A stretch of 64,000 bases of DNA from Cellulomonas phragmiteti. Lineage in GTDB: Bacteria; Actinomycetota; Actinomycetes; Actinomycetales; Cellulomonadaceae. The notes below the pieces were generated by a model. The model did no database searches. It was not told the origin of the DNA and saw nothing but the letters and a program-made list of their open reading frames with translations. Location: NCBI RefSeq assembly GCF_016862775.1, contig NZ_BONP01000014.1:36373-100372 (forward strand), given 5' to 3'. The translations under genes were made by a program, and so were the position numbers. Shown here in pieces: positions 33,988 to 42,375 of the stretch (its first letter is position 1; every line of letters starts with the position of its first letter).

Positions 33988-35682
33988 CTACAGCAGCCGA
34001 CGCGACCCCGGGTGCACGACGCGCAGCCACCGGTACCCGTACCCCGGCAGCTCGATCTCCACCTTCCCGGCGCTGCTCAGGGCGTGCTCGTCGTCCTCGA
34101 GCAGGTCGAGCAGCCGGCAGTCCTCCCCGGTGTCCGGCAGGTGCAGCGGCACGCGCACGGCCTCGGGGCCGAGGTTGTGCAGCGCCACCATCGACGCGTC
34201 CTGCCACGTCGAGCGGTGCGCGAGGACCCCCGCGTGCGGCTGCTCGAGGATCTCGACCCGGCTCGTCCACCCCAGCTCGGGGCACTCGCGGTACCGCCGC
34301 GCGAGCTTCTGGACGAAGTTCAGCAGCGAGTCCGGGTCCCGCCGCTGGTCCGACACGTTGACGTGCGCCGGGCCGAACGCGCCCTCGGTGACCGGCCCGG
34401 CCAGCCGCGACGGCGCCGCGTCGGAGAACCCGCCGTTCTTGCCCGACGTCCACTGCATCGGGGTGCGCACGGCCAGGCGGCCCTCGGCGGCCAGGTTCTC
34501 GCCCATGCCGATCTCCTCGCCGTAGAACAGCACGGGCGTGCCCGGCAGGCTGAACAGCAGGGAGTAGACCATCCGCACGCGGCGGGGGTCGCCGTCGAGC
34601 ATCGGGGGCAGCCGGCGGCGCAGACCGCGGTCGAACAGCTGCATGTCGGGGTCCGGGCCGAAGGCGTCGAACACCTCCTGCCGCTCGTCGTCGCTGAGCT
34701 TGTCGAGCGTCAGCTCGTCGTGGTTGCGCACGAACGTCGCCCACTGCGCGTCGGACGGGATGTCGGGCCGCGCGAGCAGGGTGTCGGCGAGCGGCCCGGC
34801 GTCCTGCCGTGCGAGCGCCAGGTACATCTGCTGCATGAGGACGAAGTCGAACTGCAGGTTCAGCTCGGCGCCCTCGTGGTCGCCGTCGGCGTCGTGGTCC
34901 CCGAAGAACAGGCGCTGCTCGTCGTACGGCAGGTTGACCTCGCCCATGAGGATCGAGTCGCCCGTGCGGCGCGACAGGAACGCCCGCAGCTGCTGCAGGA
35001 ACTGGTGGGGCCGCTCGATGTCGTCGTTCTCGCCGTTGGCGGCGTCCGCGAGGAAGAACGGCACCGCGTCGACCCGGAACCCGTCGAGCCCGAGCTGGGC
35101 CCAGTAGCCCACGAGCTTCGCGATCGCGTCCCGGACCTCGGGGTTCGCGGTGTTGAGGTCGGGCTGGTGCTTGTAGAACCGATGCCGGTACCAGGCGTCC
35201 GTCGGCTCGTCGTACGTCCAGATGCCGTTCTCCTTGTCCGGGAAGATGACCTCCTCGGACGTGTCCGGCGGGGCGTCGTCGCGCCACACGTACCAGTCGC
35301 GGTACCGGCTGGTCCGGGAGCGGCGCGCGGAGCGGAACCAGGGGTGGCGGTCCGACGTGTGGTTGACGACGAGGTCCGCGATGACGCGGATGCCGCGGTC
35401 GTGTGCCGTGCGGATGAGCTCGACCAGGTCGCCGGAGTCGCCCAGGCGCGGGTCGACCCCGTAGTAGTCGGTGATGTCGTAGCCGTCGTCGAGGTCGGCC
35501 GTCGGGTAGAACGGCATGAGCCACAGGCAGGTCACGCCCAGCTCGGCCAGGTGGTCGATGCGCTGCACGAGCCCGGGCAGGTCGCCGATGCCGTCGCCGT
35601 CCCAGTCCATGTAGGTCTCGACGTCGAGGCAGTAGACGACCGCGGACTTCCACCACAGGTCACCGGTGTCGCGGATCCTCAC
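33988..35682 (-). CDS. GH13 alpha-glucan enzyme (trehalose synthase/alpha-amylase-like)
   Basis: A 564-residue GH13 enzyme. Conserved regions in order: DLVVNHTSDRH, DGFRVDAVPF (nucleophile Asp), GEVNLP (acid/base Glu), and FVRNHDELTLDK (transition-state Asp), then a C-terminal beta domain. N-terminus WWKSAVVYCLDVETYMDWDGDGIGD resembles trehalose synthase-like hydrolases. GTG 35682 overlaps the upstream LLM gene stop by 4 bp. Maltose/trehalose or small glucan conversion is likely; exact specificity cannot be read. Confidence 0.88.
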   Translation of the reverse strand: MRIRDTGDLWWKSAVVYCLDVETYMDWDGDGIGDLPGLVQRIDHLAELGVTCLWLMPFYPTADLDDGYDITDYYGVDPRLGDSGDLVELIRTAHDRGIRVIADLVVNHTSDRHPWFRSARRSRTSRYRDWYVWRDDAPPDTSEEVIFPDKENGIWTYDEPTDAWYRHRFYKHQPDLNTANPEVRDAIAKLVGYWAQLGLDGFRVDAVPFFLADAANGENDDIERPHQFLQQLRAFLSRRTGDSILMGEVNLPYDEQRLFFGDHDADGDHEGAELNLQFDFVLMQQMYLALARQDAGPLADTLLARPDIPSDAQWATFVRNHDELTLDKLSDDERQEVFDAFGPDPDMQLFDRGLRRRLPPMLDGDPRRVRMVYSLLFSLPGTPVLFYGEEIGMGENLAAEGRLAVRTPMQWTSGKNGGFSDAAPSRLAGPVTEGAFGPAHVNVSDQRRDPDSLLNFVQKLARRYRECPELGWTSRVEILEQPHAGVLAHRSTWQDASMVALHNLGPEAVRVPLHLPDTGEDCRLLDLLEDDEHALSSAGKVEIELPGYGYRWLRVVHPGSRRLL

Positions 35683-36710
35683 GCACCCACCGCCTTGAGC
35701 GCCGGGATCAGGTGCTCGGCGGCCAGGTCCACGAACGCCTCCAGCGACGACGACGGACGCGTGGCGGCGTCGGTCGCGTCCGGGTGCTTCTCGTCGGACG
35801 GGACGACGTCGGTGGCGATCTGGTGCAGGTACACGGCGTCGAACCCGAGCTCGGCGAGGGCCACGAGCCGGTCCGCGAGGCGCTGCGGGTCGTGCTCGAC
35901 GAGCACCGAGCCGCGCAGCAGGTCGTCGCTGACCTTGTCGGCGATCTGGTCGAACGCCTCCGGGGTGTCCAGGTCCCACGCGACCGGCGGGCCGATCGCG
36001 TTGCCCGCCCACTGCTCGCGCGCCAGGCGCAGCGCCTCGGCGTCCGTCGGGGCGTACGACACGTGGACCTGCAGGGAGATCTCGCCGCGGCCGCCCGCGT
36101 CGCGGTAGGCGTCGATGACGCGGCGCAGCTTGTCGTCCGGCTGGTTGACGGTGACGAGCCCGTCGGCCCAGCGTGCGTGGTTCGCCGCCGTCGCCACCGT
36201 GACGGCCGGGCCGATGAGCAGGGGCTTGACGTCCGGGAGCGTCCACAGCTTGGCGCGGTCGACCTTCACCAGGCCGTCGTGCGTGACCTCCTCGCCGTCG
36301 AGCAGCGCGCGGATCACCTCGACGCACTCCACCAGGCGGGCGTCGCGCACGGGCTTGGGCAGCCAACCGTCGCCGGTGATGTGCTCGTTCATGTTCTCGC
36401 CCGAGCCCAGCGCCACCCAGAACCGCCCTGGGTACATCGCCGCGAGCGTCGCCGCCGCCTGCGCGATGATCGCCGGGTGGTACCGCTGCCCGGGGGCGTT
36501 GACCACGCCGAACGGCAGCCGCGTGGTGGCCAGGGCGGACCCCAGCCACGTCCACGCGAACCCGGAGTGCCCCTGCGTCGACTGCCAGGGAGCCCAGTGG
36601 TCCGAGCACATCGCGGCGTCGAAGCCGCGCTGCTCCGCCAGCTGGGTCGCCGCGAGCAGCGCGGAGGGGTGGACCTGCTCGTGTGAGTTGTGGAATCCGA
36701 CGCGCACCAT
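35679..36710 (-). CDS. LLM-class flavin-dependent oxidoreductase (non-F420 type, TIGR03885-like)
   Basis: A 343-residue luciferase-like flavoprotein: VGFHNSHEQVHPSALL, CSDHWAPWQSTQGHSGFAWTW, RYHPAIIAQAAATLAAMYPGRF and ALGSGENMNEHITGDGWP-type active-site loop. It resembles the LLM family found fused in operon with GH13 trehalose-type enzymes; its physiological substrate is not known. ATG 36710 with AGGAAAG upstream. Coupled to the GH13 gene by GTGA. Confidence 0.8.
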   Translation of the reverse strand: MVRVGFHNSHEQVHPSALLAATQLAEQRGFDAAMCSDHWAPWQSTQGHSGFAWTWLGSALATTRLPFGVVNAPGQRYHPAIIAQAAATLAAMYPGRFWVALGSGENMNEHITGDGWLPKPVRDARLVECVEVIRALLDGEEVTHDGLVKVDRAKLWTLPDVKPLLIGPAVTVATAANHARWADGLVTVNQPDDKLRRVIDAYRDAGGRGEISLQVHVSYAPTDAEALRLAREQWAGNAIGPPVAWDLDTPEAFDQIADKVSDDLLRGSVLVEHDPQRLADRLVALAELGFDAVYLHQIATDVVPSDEKHPDATDAATRPSSSLEAFVDLAAEHLIPALKAVGA

Positions 36711-36762
36711 GTCGCACTTTCCTACCGGTTGGACGGGCGTCCCGCGCGGCGAACGGTCGGAA

Positions 36763-36803
36763 CGTGAGGGGTTGCCGTCGTCCGGCGACGGCAACCCCTC
36801 ACG
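36763..36803 (-). terminator. 18-bp hairpin overlapping the response-regulator stop codon
   Basis: Arms 36763-36780 and 36786-36803 with a 5-nt loop; the core is gaggggttgccgtcg and its exact complement. The TGA of the response-regulator gene (36799-36801) is inside the stem. Confidence 0.8.
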
Positions 36804-37521
36804 GTGACGGTGGTGGGCCGGCGCCCGGGCCGGGGTCGCGGCGGGCGTCGCGGGCCAGGACCCCCGCCTGCAGGCGGGTGCGCACGCCCAGCTTGGCCAG
36901 GACGTGGCTGACGTGGGACTTCACCGTCGTCTCCGAGACGACGAGCCGTGCGGCGATGTCCGCGTTGGACAGCCCGTCGCCGAGCGCGTCGAGGACGTCG
37001 CGCTCGCGGGCGGTCAGCGCGGCCAGACGCTCGTCGGCCGGCGCGGGCACCGGCGGCGCCGGCGGGACGTGGGACGCGACCGCGTCGAGCAGGCGGCGCG
37101 TCACCTCCGGCGCCAGGACGCCCTCGCCGGCCGCGACCCGGGCCACCGCGTCGACGAGCTCGCGCGCGCCGACGGTCTTCAGCAGGAACCCGGCCGCGCC
37201 GGCCCGCACCATCCCGAGCACGTACTCGTCGAGGTCGAACGTGGTCAGCGCGACGACCTCGGCCAGCCGCTCGCCGACGATCGCGGCCGTCGCGGCGATG
37301 CCGTCCGTCCCCGGCATCCGCACGTCCATGAGGACGACGTCGGGGCGCAGCGCCCGCGCCTGGCGCACGGCCACCTCCCCGTCGGCGGCCTCCCCGACGA
37401 CCTCGACCCGGCCCGACTGCTCCAGCAGCAGCCGCAGCCCGGCCCGGATCGCCGCGTGGTCGTCGGCCAGCAGCACGCGCACCCGGGCGGTGCGCGGGGA
37501 CGCCGACCCGCCGCCCGTCAC
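36799..37521 (-). CDS. NarL/LuxR-family response regulator
   Basis: A 240-residue DNA-binding response regulator: receiver domain with ADDHAAIRAGL, phosphoacceptor Asp in VVLMDVRMPGTDG and conserved Lys in FLLKTVGA; then the HTH LTARERDVLDALGDGLSNADIA...VSETTVKSHVSHVLAKL. Coupled (GTGA) to the histidine kinase. Its own target sites may be the dyads described at 17598 and 38791. Ends inside a strong hairpin. Confidence 0.93.
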   Translation of the reverse strand: MTGGGSASPRTARVRVLLADDHAAIRAGLRLLLEQSGRVEVVGEAADGEVAVRQARALRPDVVLMDVRMPGTDGIAATAAIVGERLAEVVALTTFDLDEYVLGMVRAGAAGFLLKTVGARELVDAVARVAAGEGVLAPEVTRRLLDAVASHVPPAPPVPAPADERLAALTARERDVLDALGDGLSNADIAARLVVSETTVKSHVSHVLAKLGVRTRLQAGVLARDARRDPGPGAGPPPSP

Positions 37522-38768
37522 CGCGGCACGCTCCCGGCCCGCAGGGGCAGCCGGGCGTGGACGCGCCACGTCCCGGCACGCGGACCGGCGTCGACCCGGC
37601 CGCCGAGCGCGGTCGCGCGCTCGCGCATCGTCTGCAGCCCCGTCGACGAGGTCAGGGCCGGGTCGACGGTCGCGGCGTCGGCCGGCAGCGCGTTCTCGAC
37701 GACGAGGTCGAGGGCGTCCCCGTCGACGGTGCACCGGACCGACGCACGCCCCGTCCCGTGCTTGCGCGCGTTGGTCGCCGCCTCCTGCAGGATCCGGAAG
37801 GCCGCCTGGTCCACGGCGGCCGGCAGCCCGCCCGGCACGTCCCCGACGACGTCCACGTCGAGATCGGCCACGCGCGCCAGGCCCGCCGGTGCGGTCGCCG
37901 CGTCGACGTCGGCGCCCTGGCGCAGCACGAGGATCATCGAGCGCATCTCCGCGAGCGCGTCGAGCGACCCGGCCCGGGCCGCGGCCAGCGCCGCACGGTC
38001 CCGTGCCTCCTGCGGCGGCCCCGCCAGCGCGGCCTCGGCGTGGATGGCCACCGCCGACAGGTGGCCGGCCACCACGTCGTGCAGGTCGCGGGCCATGCGC
38101 GCGCGCTCGTCCTGCACGGCCCGCTCGCGGTCGAGGGCGGCGATGCGCGCCACGTCGTCCGCGTGGGCCCGCGCCAGGTCCGCTCGCGCGCGCTCGGCGT
38201 CGGCCCGCCGCGACTGCTCGCCGGCCAGCTCCAGGGAGCGGCGCACGTCCGCGCCCCACCACCACGGCGGCAGCAGCAGCGCCACGGCGACGAGGGTGAG
38301 CTGCACGACGTCCCGGGCGGCCGCACCAGCGGCGGCTGTCGCGACCGGCACCGCGACGACGAGCCCCACCAGGACGCCCAGCACGACGGCCCGGGCGCGC
38401 GCCGCGGCCCGCACGGCCACCGTGAACAGCGCGTCGAACAGGACGAGGTACATGCCGAGGCTGCCGCCCAGCCCGGCGTCCGCGAGCGCGAGACCCGCGA
38501 CCACCACCAGCACGACGACGGGCCGCCGGCGCTTGGCCAGCAGCACGGAGGTGGCGACGAGCAGCAGCAGCGCCTGCCACGGGCGCGGCCCGGCGGGCAC
38601 GTCCACCAGCGGCTGGTCGGCACCGACCGTCTGCACGTCGACGACCAGCAGGAAGAGCCCCAGCAGCAGCAGCCCCACCGCGTCCCACCGCACGGACCGC
38701 GGGTCCTCGCGCGTCGTCCAGCCGGCCACGTCGAAGCGGCTGCGCAGGGCGGAGAGCATGGTCACCAT
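37518..38768 (-). CDS. two-component sensor histidine kinase (DesK/NarX-like)
   Basis: A 416-residue kinase with five or six N-terminal helices, a linker helix, the HisKA_3 dimerisation box ERARMARDLHDVVAGHLS (phosphoacceptor His in DLHD) and an ATPase domain with LQEAATNARKHG (N box) and SSTGLQTMRERA (G box). Start uncertain among ATG 38768, GTG 38765 and ATG 38759; none has a perfect ribosome site. No extracellular sensor domain, so it probably senses membrane state or binds another membrane protein; the divergent gene at 38878 is a candidate. Confidence 0.9.
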   Translation of the reverse strand: MVTMLSALRSRFDVAGWTTREDPRSVRWDAVGLLLLGLFLLVVDVQTVGADQPLVDVPAGPRPWQALLLLVATSVLLAKRRRPVVVLVVVAGLALADAGLGGSLGMYLVLFDALFTVAVRAAARARAVVLGVLVGLVVAVPVATAAAGAAARDVVQLTLVAVALLLPPWWWGADVRRSLELAGEQSRRADAERARADLARAHADDVARIAALDRERAVQDERARMARDLHDVVAGHLSAVAIHAEAALAGPPQEARDRAALAAARAGSLDALAEMRSMILVLRQGADVDAATAPAGLARVADLDVDVVGDVPGGLPAAVDQAAFRILQEAATNARKHGTGRASVRCTVDGDALDLVVENALPADAATVDPALTSSTGLQTMRERATALGGRVDAGPRAGTWRVHARLPLRAGSVPR

Positions 38769-38790
38769 CCCAGCACGTGCCGTGCGCGGC

Positions 38791-38877
38791 GCTCTCCTCC
38801 GGACGGAGGAGACGCGCGGCGCGGGCCGGTCCGTCCGCCGGACGCGGGGGCCGGGCGCGCCGGGGCACGCTCGGGCC
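38791..38877 (+). promoter_or_regulatory. promoter region of the 38878 gene with shared elements
   Basis: Element 1 at -87 begins GCTCTCCTCCG and contains the perfect 8-4-8 dyad TCTCCTCCGGACGGAGGAGA (38793-38812); element 2, TCCGCCGGACGCG, spans -44 to -32; CACGCT lies 6 nt before the ATG. All three are at the same distances as upstream of the CPBP gene at 17685. The dyad lies in the gap shared with the histidine-kinase gene. Confidence 0.55.
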
Positions 38878-39507
38878 ATGTCACCGCTCCAGTGGGTCCT
38901 CGACCACCCCGTCGGCGCGCTCGTGATCGCCTGCGAGATCGCGTTCTGGGTGTTCCTCGCCGCCGCGATCGTCGCCCGGTACGTGCTGCGGCGCCGACGC
39001 CTGTCGACCGTGCTGCTGCTGTGCGAGCCGGCGATCGAGGTCGTGCTCCTCGTCGCGACCGTCGGGGACCTGCTCCTCGGCTCCGAGCCGCAGTGGACGC
39101 ACGGCCTGGCCGCGCTGTACCTGGGCTACACCGTCGCGTTCGGCAGGTGGACGGTGCGCCACGTGGACGCGTGGGTCGCGTGGCGCTGGTTCGGCGGGGC
39201 GCGGCCGGAGCGTGCGCCGCGGCACGGGCGGGCCCGGCTGCGGTACGAGTGGCACCTGTGGCTGCGGGTGCTGCTCGCGTGGGCGGTGGCCGTCGCGATC
39301 CTCGGCGCCCTCATGCTCGTCGCCACGGCGCCCGAGCAGCGCGAGGTGCTGCTGGGGTGGGTGGGGCGGGCGTCGCTGGTGCTGGTGCTGTGGCTGGTCA
39401 CCGGGCCGGTGTGGCAGCTGTTCGCCGACGGGGCCCACGACGAGGACCCCGCGCCGACGGCGGGCGGGGGCATCGCGCCGGACCGCGCCCGCACGCCCTC
39501 ACGGTGA
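38878..39507 (+). CDS. integral membrane protein, unknown
   Basis: A 209-residue protein with five or six hydrophobic helices and an arginine-rich loop (GGARPERAPRHGRARLRYEWH). It begins with a short helix SPLQWVLDHPVGALVIACEIAFWVF. Not recognised with confidence. Divergent from the histidine kinase/response regulator pair, with a leaderless-type promoter (CACGCT 6 nt before ATG) and a symmetric dyad centred near -75, so it may be the main target of that system. Its 3' end overlaps the convergent HxlR gene by 9 bp. Confidence 0.8.
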   Translation: MSPLQWVLDHPVGALVIACEIAFWVFLAAAIVARYVLRRRRLSTVLLLCEPAIEVVLLVATVGDLLLGSEPQWTHGLAALYLGYTVAFGRWTVRHVDAWVAWRWFGGARPERAPRHGRARLRYEWHLWLRVLLAWAVAVAILGALMLVATAPEQREVLLGWVGRASLVLVLWLVTGPVWQLFADGAHDEDPAPTAGGGIAPDRARTPSR

Positions 39508-39912
39508 CGTGGACCGGCCCGCGACGATCTCCTCCGCGTGGGCGACGGCCCAGGACACCAGCGGCAGCAGGTGCGCGGCGAGGTCGCGGCCGAGCGGGGA
39601 CAGCGCGTAGTCGACGCGCGGCGGGACCGTGCCTCCGACGGTGCGGTCGACCAGGCCGTCGGCCTCCAGCGTGCGCAGGGTCTGGGCGAGCATCTTCTCG
39701 CTGACGCCCTCCACGACGCGGCGCAGCTCGCCCCAGCGCAGGGACCGCTCGGCCAGCGCGACGAGCACGAGCACCCCCCAGCGGGACGTCACGTGGTCGA
39801 GGACCACGCGGCTCGGGCAGCTCGCGGGCGGCGGCCCGGCGGCGAGCAGCTGCGCGACCGGTGACGTGACGCCCGTCACGGGCGCCGCGGTCGATGACGC
39901 CGTGGCCTGCAT
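39499..39912 (-). CDS. HxlR-family transcriptional regulator (YtfH/QorR-like)
   Basis: A 137-residue winged-helix regulator: CPSRVVLDHVTSRWGVLVLVAL with the N-terminal Cys that senses redox or electrophile stress, then the LRWGELRRVVEGVSEKMLAQTLR recognition region and PPRVDYALSPLGRDL wing. ATG 39912 has GGAGG upstream. Divergent from a QorB-like NAD(P)-binding gene, the same pair as ytfH-qorB (ytfG) in E. coli, so it most likely represses that gene. Confidence 0.9.
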   Translation of the reverse strand: MQATASSTAAPVTGVTSPVAQLLAAGPPPASCPSRVVLDHVTSRWGVLVLVALAERSLRWGELRRVVEGVSEKMLAQTLRTLEADGLVDRTVGGTVPPRVDYALSPLGRDLAAHLLPLVSWAVAHAEEIVAGRSTSP

Positions 39913-39921
39913 GCTTACCTC

Positions 39922-39935
39922 CAGGTGTGTACCTG
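39922..39935. promoter_or_regulatory. palindrome in the HxlR/QorB intergenic region
   Basis: CAGGTGTGTACCTG, a perfect 5-4-5 inverted repeat 10 nt upstream of the HxlR start codon; candidate operator for the regulator. Confidence 0.5.
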
Positions 39936-40068
39936 ACGCCCGAGTGGGTACCCCGACCAGGGAAAGTGTAGGCGGAGGCCGGCGTTGCAGCCGGGGAGCG
40001 GGCCCCACCCGCCGTACCACCCCCCGCACGACCCCGCCGCACCCGCGGGACCACCCCAGGAGGAGCAC

Positions 40069-40926
40069 ATGTCAGTCGTCGTCACCGGAGCCACCGGGCA
40101 CCTGGGTCGTCTCGTCGTCGAGGGTCTGCTCGACGCCGGCGTCGACGTCGTCGCCGGCGGGCGGCGCACCGAGCGGATGGCCGACCTCGACGCGCGCGGT
40201 GCTCGCGTCGTCGAGCTCGACTACGACCGCCCGGCGACGCTCGCCGACGCGCTCGCGGGCGCCGACACCCTCATGCTCGTCTCCGGCTCCGAGGTCGGGC
40301 GGCGCGTCGCGCAGCACGGCGCCGTGATCGACGCCGCGCGGGCCGCCGGCGTGCGGCGCGTCGTGTACACATCGGCCCCCCACGCGGACACCAGCGACCT
40401 CGTCCTGGCCCCGGAGCACAAGGCCACCGAGGAGCTGCTCGCCGCGTCCGGGCTGGTCACGACGGTGCTGCGCAACAACTGGTACACCGAGAACTACGTG
40501 CAGGCGCTGCAGCAGGCGGCCGCGACGGGCGAGATCGTGGGCTCGGTCGGGCAGGGGCGCGTCGCGTCCGCGACCCGGGCCGACCTCGCAGCCGGTGCCG
40601 TCGCGGTGCTGACGGGCGACGGGCACGACGGCCGCACGTACGAGCTGACCGGCGACCACGCGTGGACGCACGACGAGCTCGCCGCGGCCGCGACGCAGGT
40701 GCTCGGGCGCCCGGTGACGTACCGCGACGTCACGCCCGACGAGCAGCGCGCCGGTCTGCTGGCCGCAGGGCTCGACGAGGGCACCGCCGGGTTCGTCGTC
40801 GCGCTGGACCAGAACACCGCCGCCGGTGCGCTCGGCGACGCCACGGACACGCTGCGCACGCTGCTCGGCCGCCCCACGACGCCGCTCGTGGACGGCTTGG
40901 CCGCCGCCTGGTCGGCCACCGCCTGA
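40069..40926 (+). CDS. NmrA-like quinone oxidoreductase (QorB-like)
   Basis: A 285-residue atypical SDR: TGATGHLGRLVVEGLL nucleotide motif, VVYTSAPHAD, LRNNWYTENY and YELTGDHAWTHDELAAA, all typical of the QOR2/YtfG group that reduces quinones with NADPH. ATG 40069 with AGGAGG 3-4 nt upstream. Divergently transcribed from, and probably repressed by, the HxlR protein. Confidence 0.9.
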   Translation: MSVVVTGATGHLGRLVVEGLLDAGVDVVAGGRRTERMADLDARGARVVELDYDRPATLADALAGADTLMLVSGSEVGRRVAQHGAVIDAARAAGVRRVVYTSAPHADTSDLVLAPEHKATEELLAASGLVTTVLRNNWYTENYVQALQQAAATGEIVGSVGQGRVASATRADLAAGAVAVLTGDGHDGRTYELTGDHAWTHDELAAAATQVLGRPVTYRDVTPDEQRAGLLAAGLDEGTAGFVVALDQNTAAGALGDATDTLRTLLGRPTTPLVDGLAAAWSATA

Positions 40927-40975
40927 CACCCGCCGCTTGACCCCCACCACGACACCGGCCCCCGCACCCGCCGCG

Positions 40976-41031
40976 CGAGACCGGGCTCAGGTCGCCCACC
41001 GACACCGGTGAGCCACCTGAGCCCGGTCTCG
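40976..41031. terminator. 17-bp perfect hairpin (GAGACCGGG type) between convergent genes
   Basis: Arms 40976-40992 and 41015-41031 (CGAGACCGGGCTCAGGT and its exact complement); the loop holds a second small stem CACCG/CGGTG. It separates the convergent QorB-like and Gfo/Idh genes. The same outer sequence recurs at 47148-47202. Confidence 0.85.
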
Positions 41032-41077
41032 TGCCGGGCCCGTCCCAGGACTCAGGACAGGTCGACCGCGTGACGCG

Positions 41078-42199
41078 TCAGACCGCGTCCGACCACGCCT
41101 CCGCCGCCGTCGTCACCGGCTCGCCGGTGCGGGCGGACTCCTCGATCGCCAGGCCCAGCAGGTGGTCCTGGCAGCCGTCGGCCAGCGGGTACGGCGCCGG
41201 GCCGTCGCCGCGCAGCCACGCCCCGGTGCCGGCGAGCAGGTGCGCGACCGCCAGGTCGTCGTCGGCCAGCCGCGCCCCGATGAACGGGTTGCGGTACAGC
41301 ACGCGCCCGTCGACGGACAGGTGGTCGAGGTCGAACCCCTCGAGGTCCTGCTCCCGGCCCGACTGCCGCCGCTCGATCCGCGACGTCAGCACCGTGCGCC
41401 CGTCGACCCACCGCGTCACCGCGTCGTCGACGATCTCCCCGTGCGACCCGCGCACGACGACCCGGTTGGTGCGCAGCGGGTTGTACCACTGGTTGTCGGT
41501 GAAGTCGTAGAGGATCGTGCGGCCGTCGCCCAGGTCGAGCGTCGCCAGGACCGACCGCACCGGCGCCGGCTCCGTCGCACCCGTCCAGCCGTCACGGCCG
41601 ATCGGGTCGAGCAGCGGGGCCGTGAACGCCTGCGCGCGCACCGTCACCGGCCCGCGCCCCGCCCCCAGCAGGTACCGGCCCAGACCGACCGCGTGGTACA
41701 GGTGCGTCGAGGAGATCTGCACGCTCGTCGGCTCACCGATCGTCCCGGCCTCGACGACGGCCCGTCGCGCGCGGTGCGCCGGCATCGACGGCGAGTGCTC
41801 CGCGACCTGCACCAGACCCGTCGCGCCCACGTCGGCCCACAGCGCCCGCAGCCCGTCGACGTCCGGTGCCGGCGGCGTCTCGGCCAGCACGGGGACCGCC
41901 GCGTCGACGACCTCCCGCACCACGTCCGGCGTCACCGGCCACGGCGTCGCGGTGACGACCAGCTCGGGCCGGTCCGGCGCGGCACCCGCACCCGGGACGG
42001 CGCCCGTGACCAGCTCCTCGACCGTCCGCACCGTCGGCACGCCCCACGCCGCCTCGACCTGCGCCCCGCGCTCCGCGGTGCGCGTCACGACGCCCACGCA
42101 CCGGAACTCCTCGGGCAGCAGGCGCGCCACCCGCACGAAGAACTCGGCCCGCCACCCCGACCCCACGACCCCGAACCGGGTCGGCTGCTGCTGCGTCAC
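41078..42199 (-). CDS. Gfo/Idh/MocA-family oxidoreductase
   Basis: A 373-residue NAD(P)-dependent sugar or inositol dehydrogenase-like protein. N-terminal Rossmann motif FGVVGSGWRAEFFVR, then VVTATPWPVTPDVV and the VLAETPPAP block, which lacks the usual EKP (Glu-Lys-Pro) triad; here it reads AETP, so the catalytic Lys may be replaced. VQVAEHSPSMPAHR and HLYHAVGLGRYLLG follow. GTG 42199 with GAGGAGG upstream. Substrate unknown. Confidence 0.8.
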   Translation of the reverse strand: MTQQQPTRFGVVGSGWRAEFFVRVARLLPEEFRCVGVVTRTAERGAQVEAAWGVPTVRTVEELVTGAVPGAGAAPDRPELVVTATPWPVTPDVVREVVDAAVPVLAETPPAPDVDGLRALWADVGATGLVQVAEHSPSMPAHRARRAVVEAGTIGEPTSVQISSTHLYHAVGLGRYLLGAGRGPVTVRAQAFTAPLLDPIGRDGWTGATEPAPVRSVLATLDLGDGRTILYDFTDNQWYNPLRTNRVVVRGSHGEIVDDAVTRWVDGRTVLTSRIERRQSGREQDLEGFDLDHLSVDGRVLYRNPFIGARLADDDLAVAHLLAGTGAWLRGDGPAPYPLADGCQDHLLGLAIEESARTGEPVTTAAEAWSDAV

Positions 42200-42335
42200 A
42201 CGGACCTCCTCGTCGTCGTCGACCCTAGCGGCGCACCGGTCGCCGGGCGGGTCGGCGCGTTCGGGTCCCCGAAACGCACCGCGCCGGGCCGGGGCACTCC
42301 CGCGCCGCCCGTTATCGCAACCCCGCCGCGCGCCC

Positions 42336-42341
42336 TACGGT
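42336..42341 (+). promoter_or_regulatory. candidate -10 (TACGGT) of the VIT1-type gene
   Basis: TACGGT about 35 nt before the ATG with TTATCG 18 nt upstream as a weak -35. Confidence 0.35.
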
Positions 42342-42375
42342 GCCGCTGCACCCGTCCCGTCGTCCCCGGAGCCCG

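Noticed and set aside
37518..38879. Longer start of the histidine kinase at 38879
   Set aside because: It would cover the perfect dyad and add an Arg/Pro-rich N-terminus before the first membrane helix; starts at 38759-38768 fit better.
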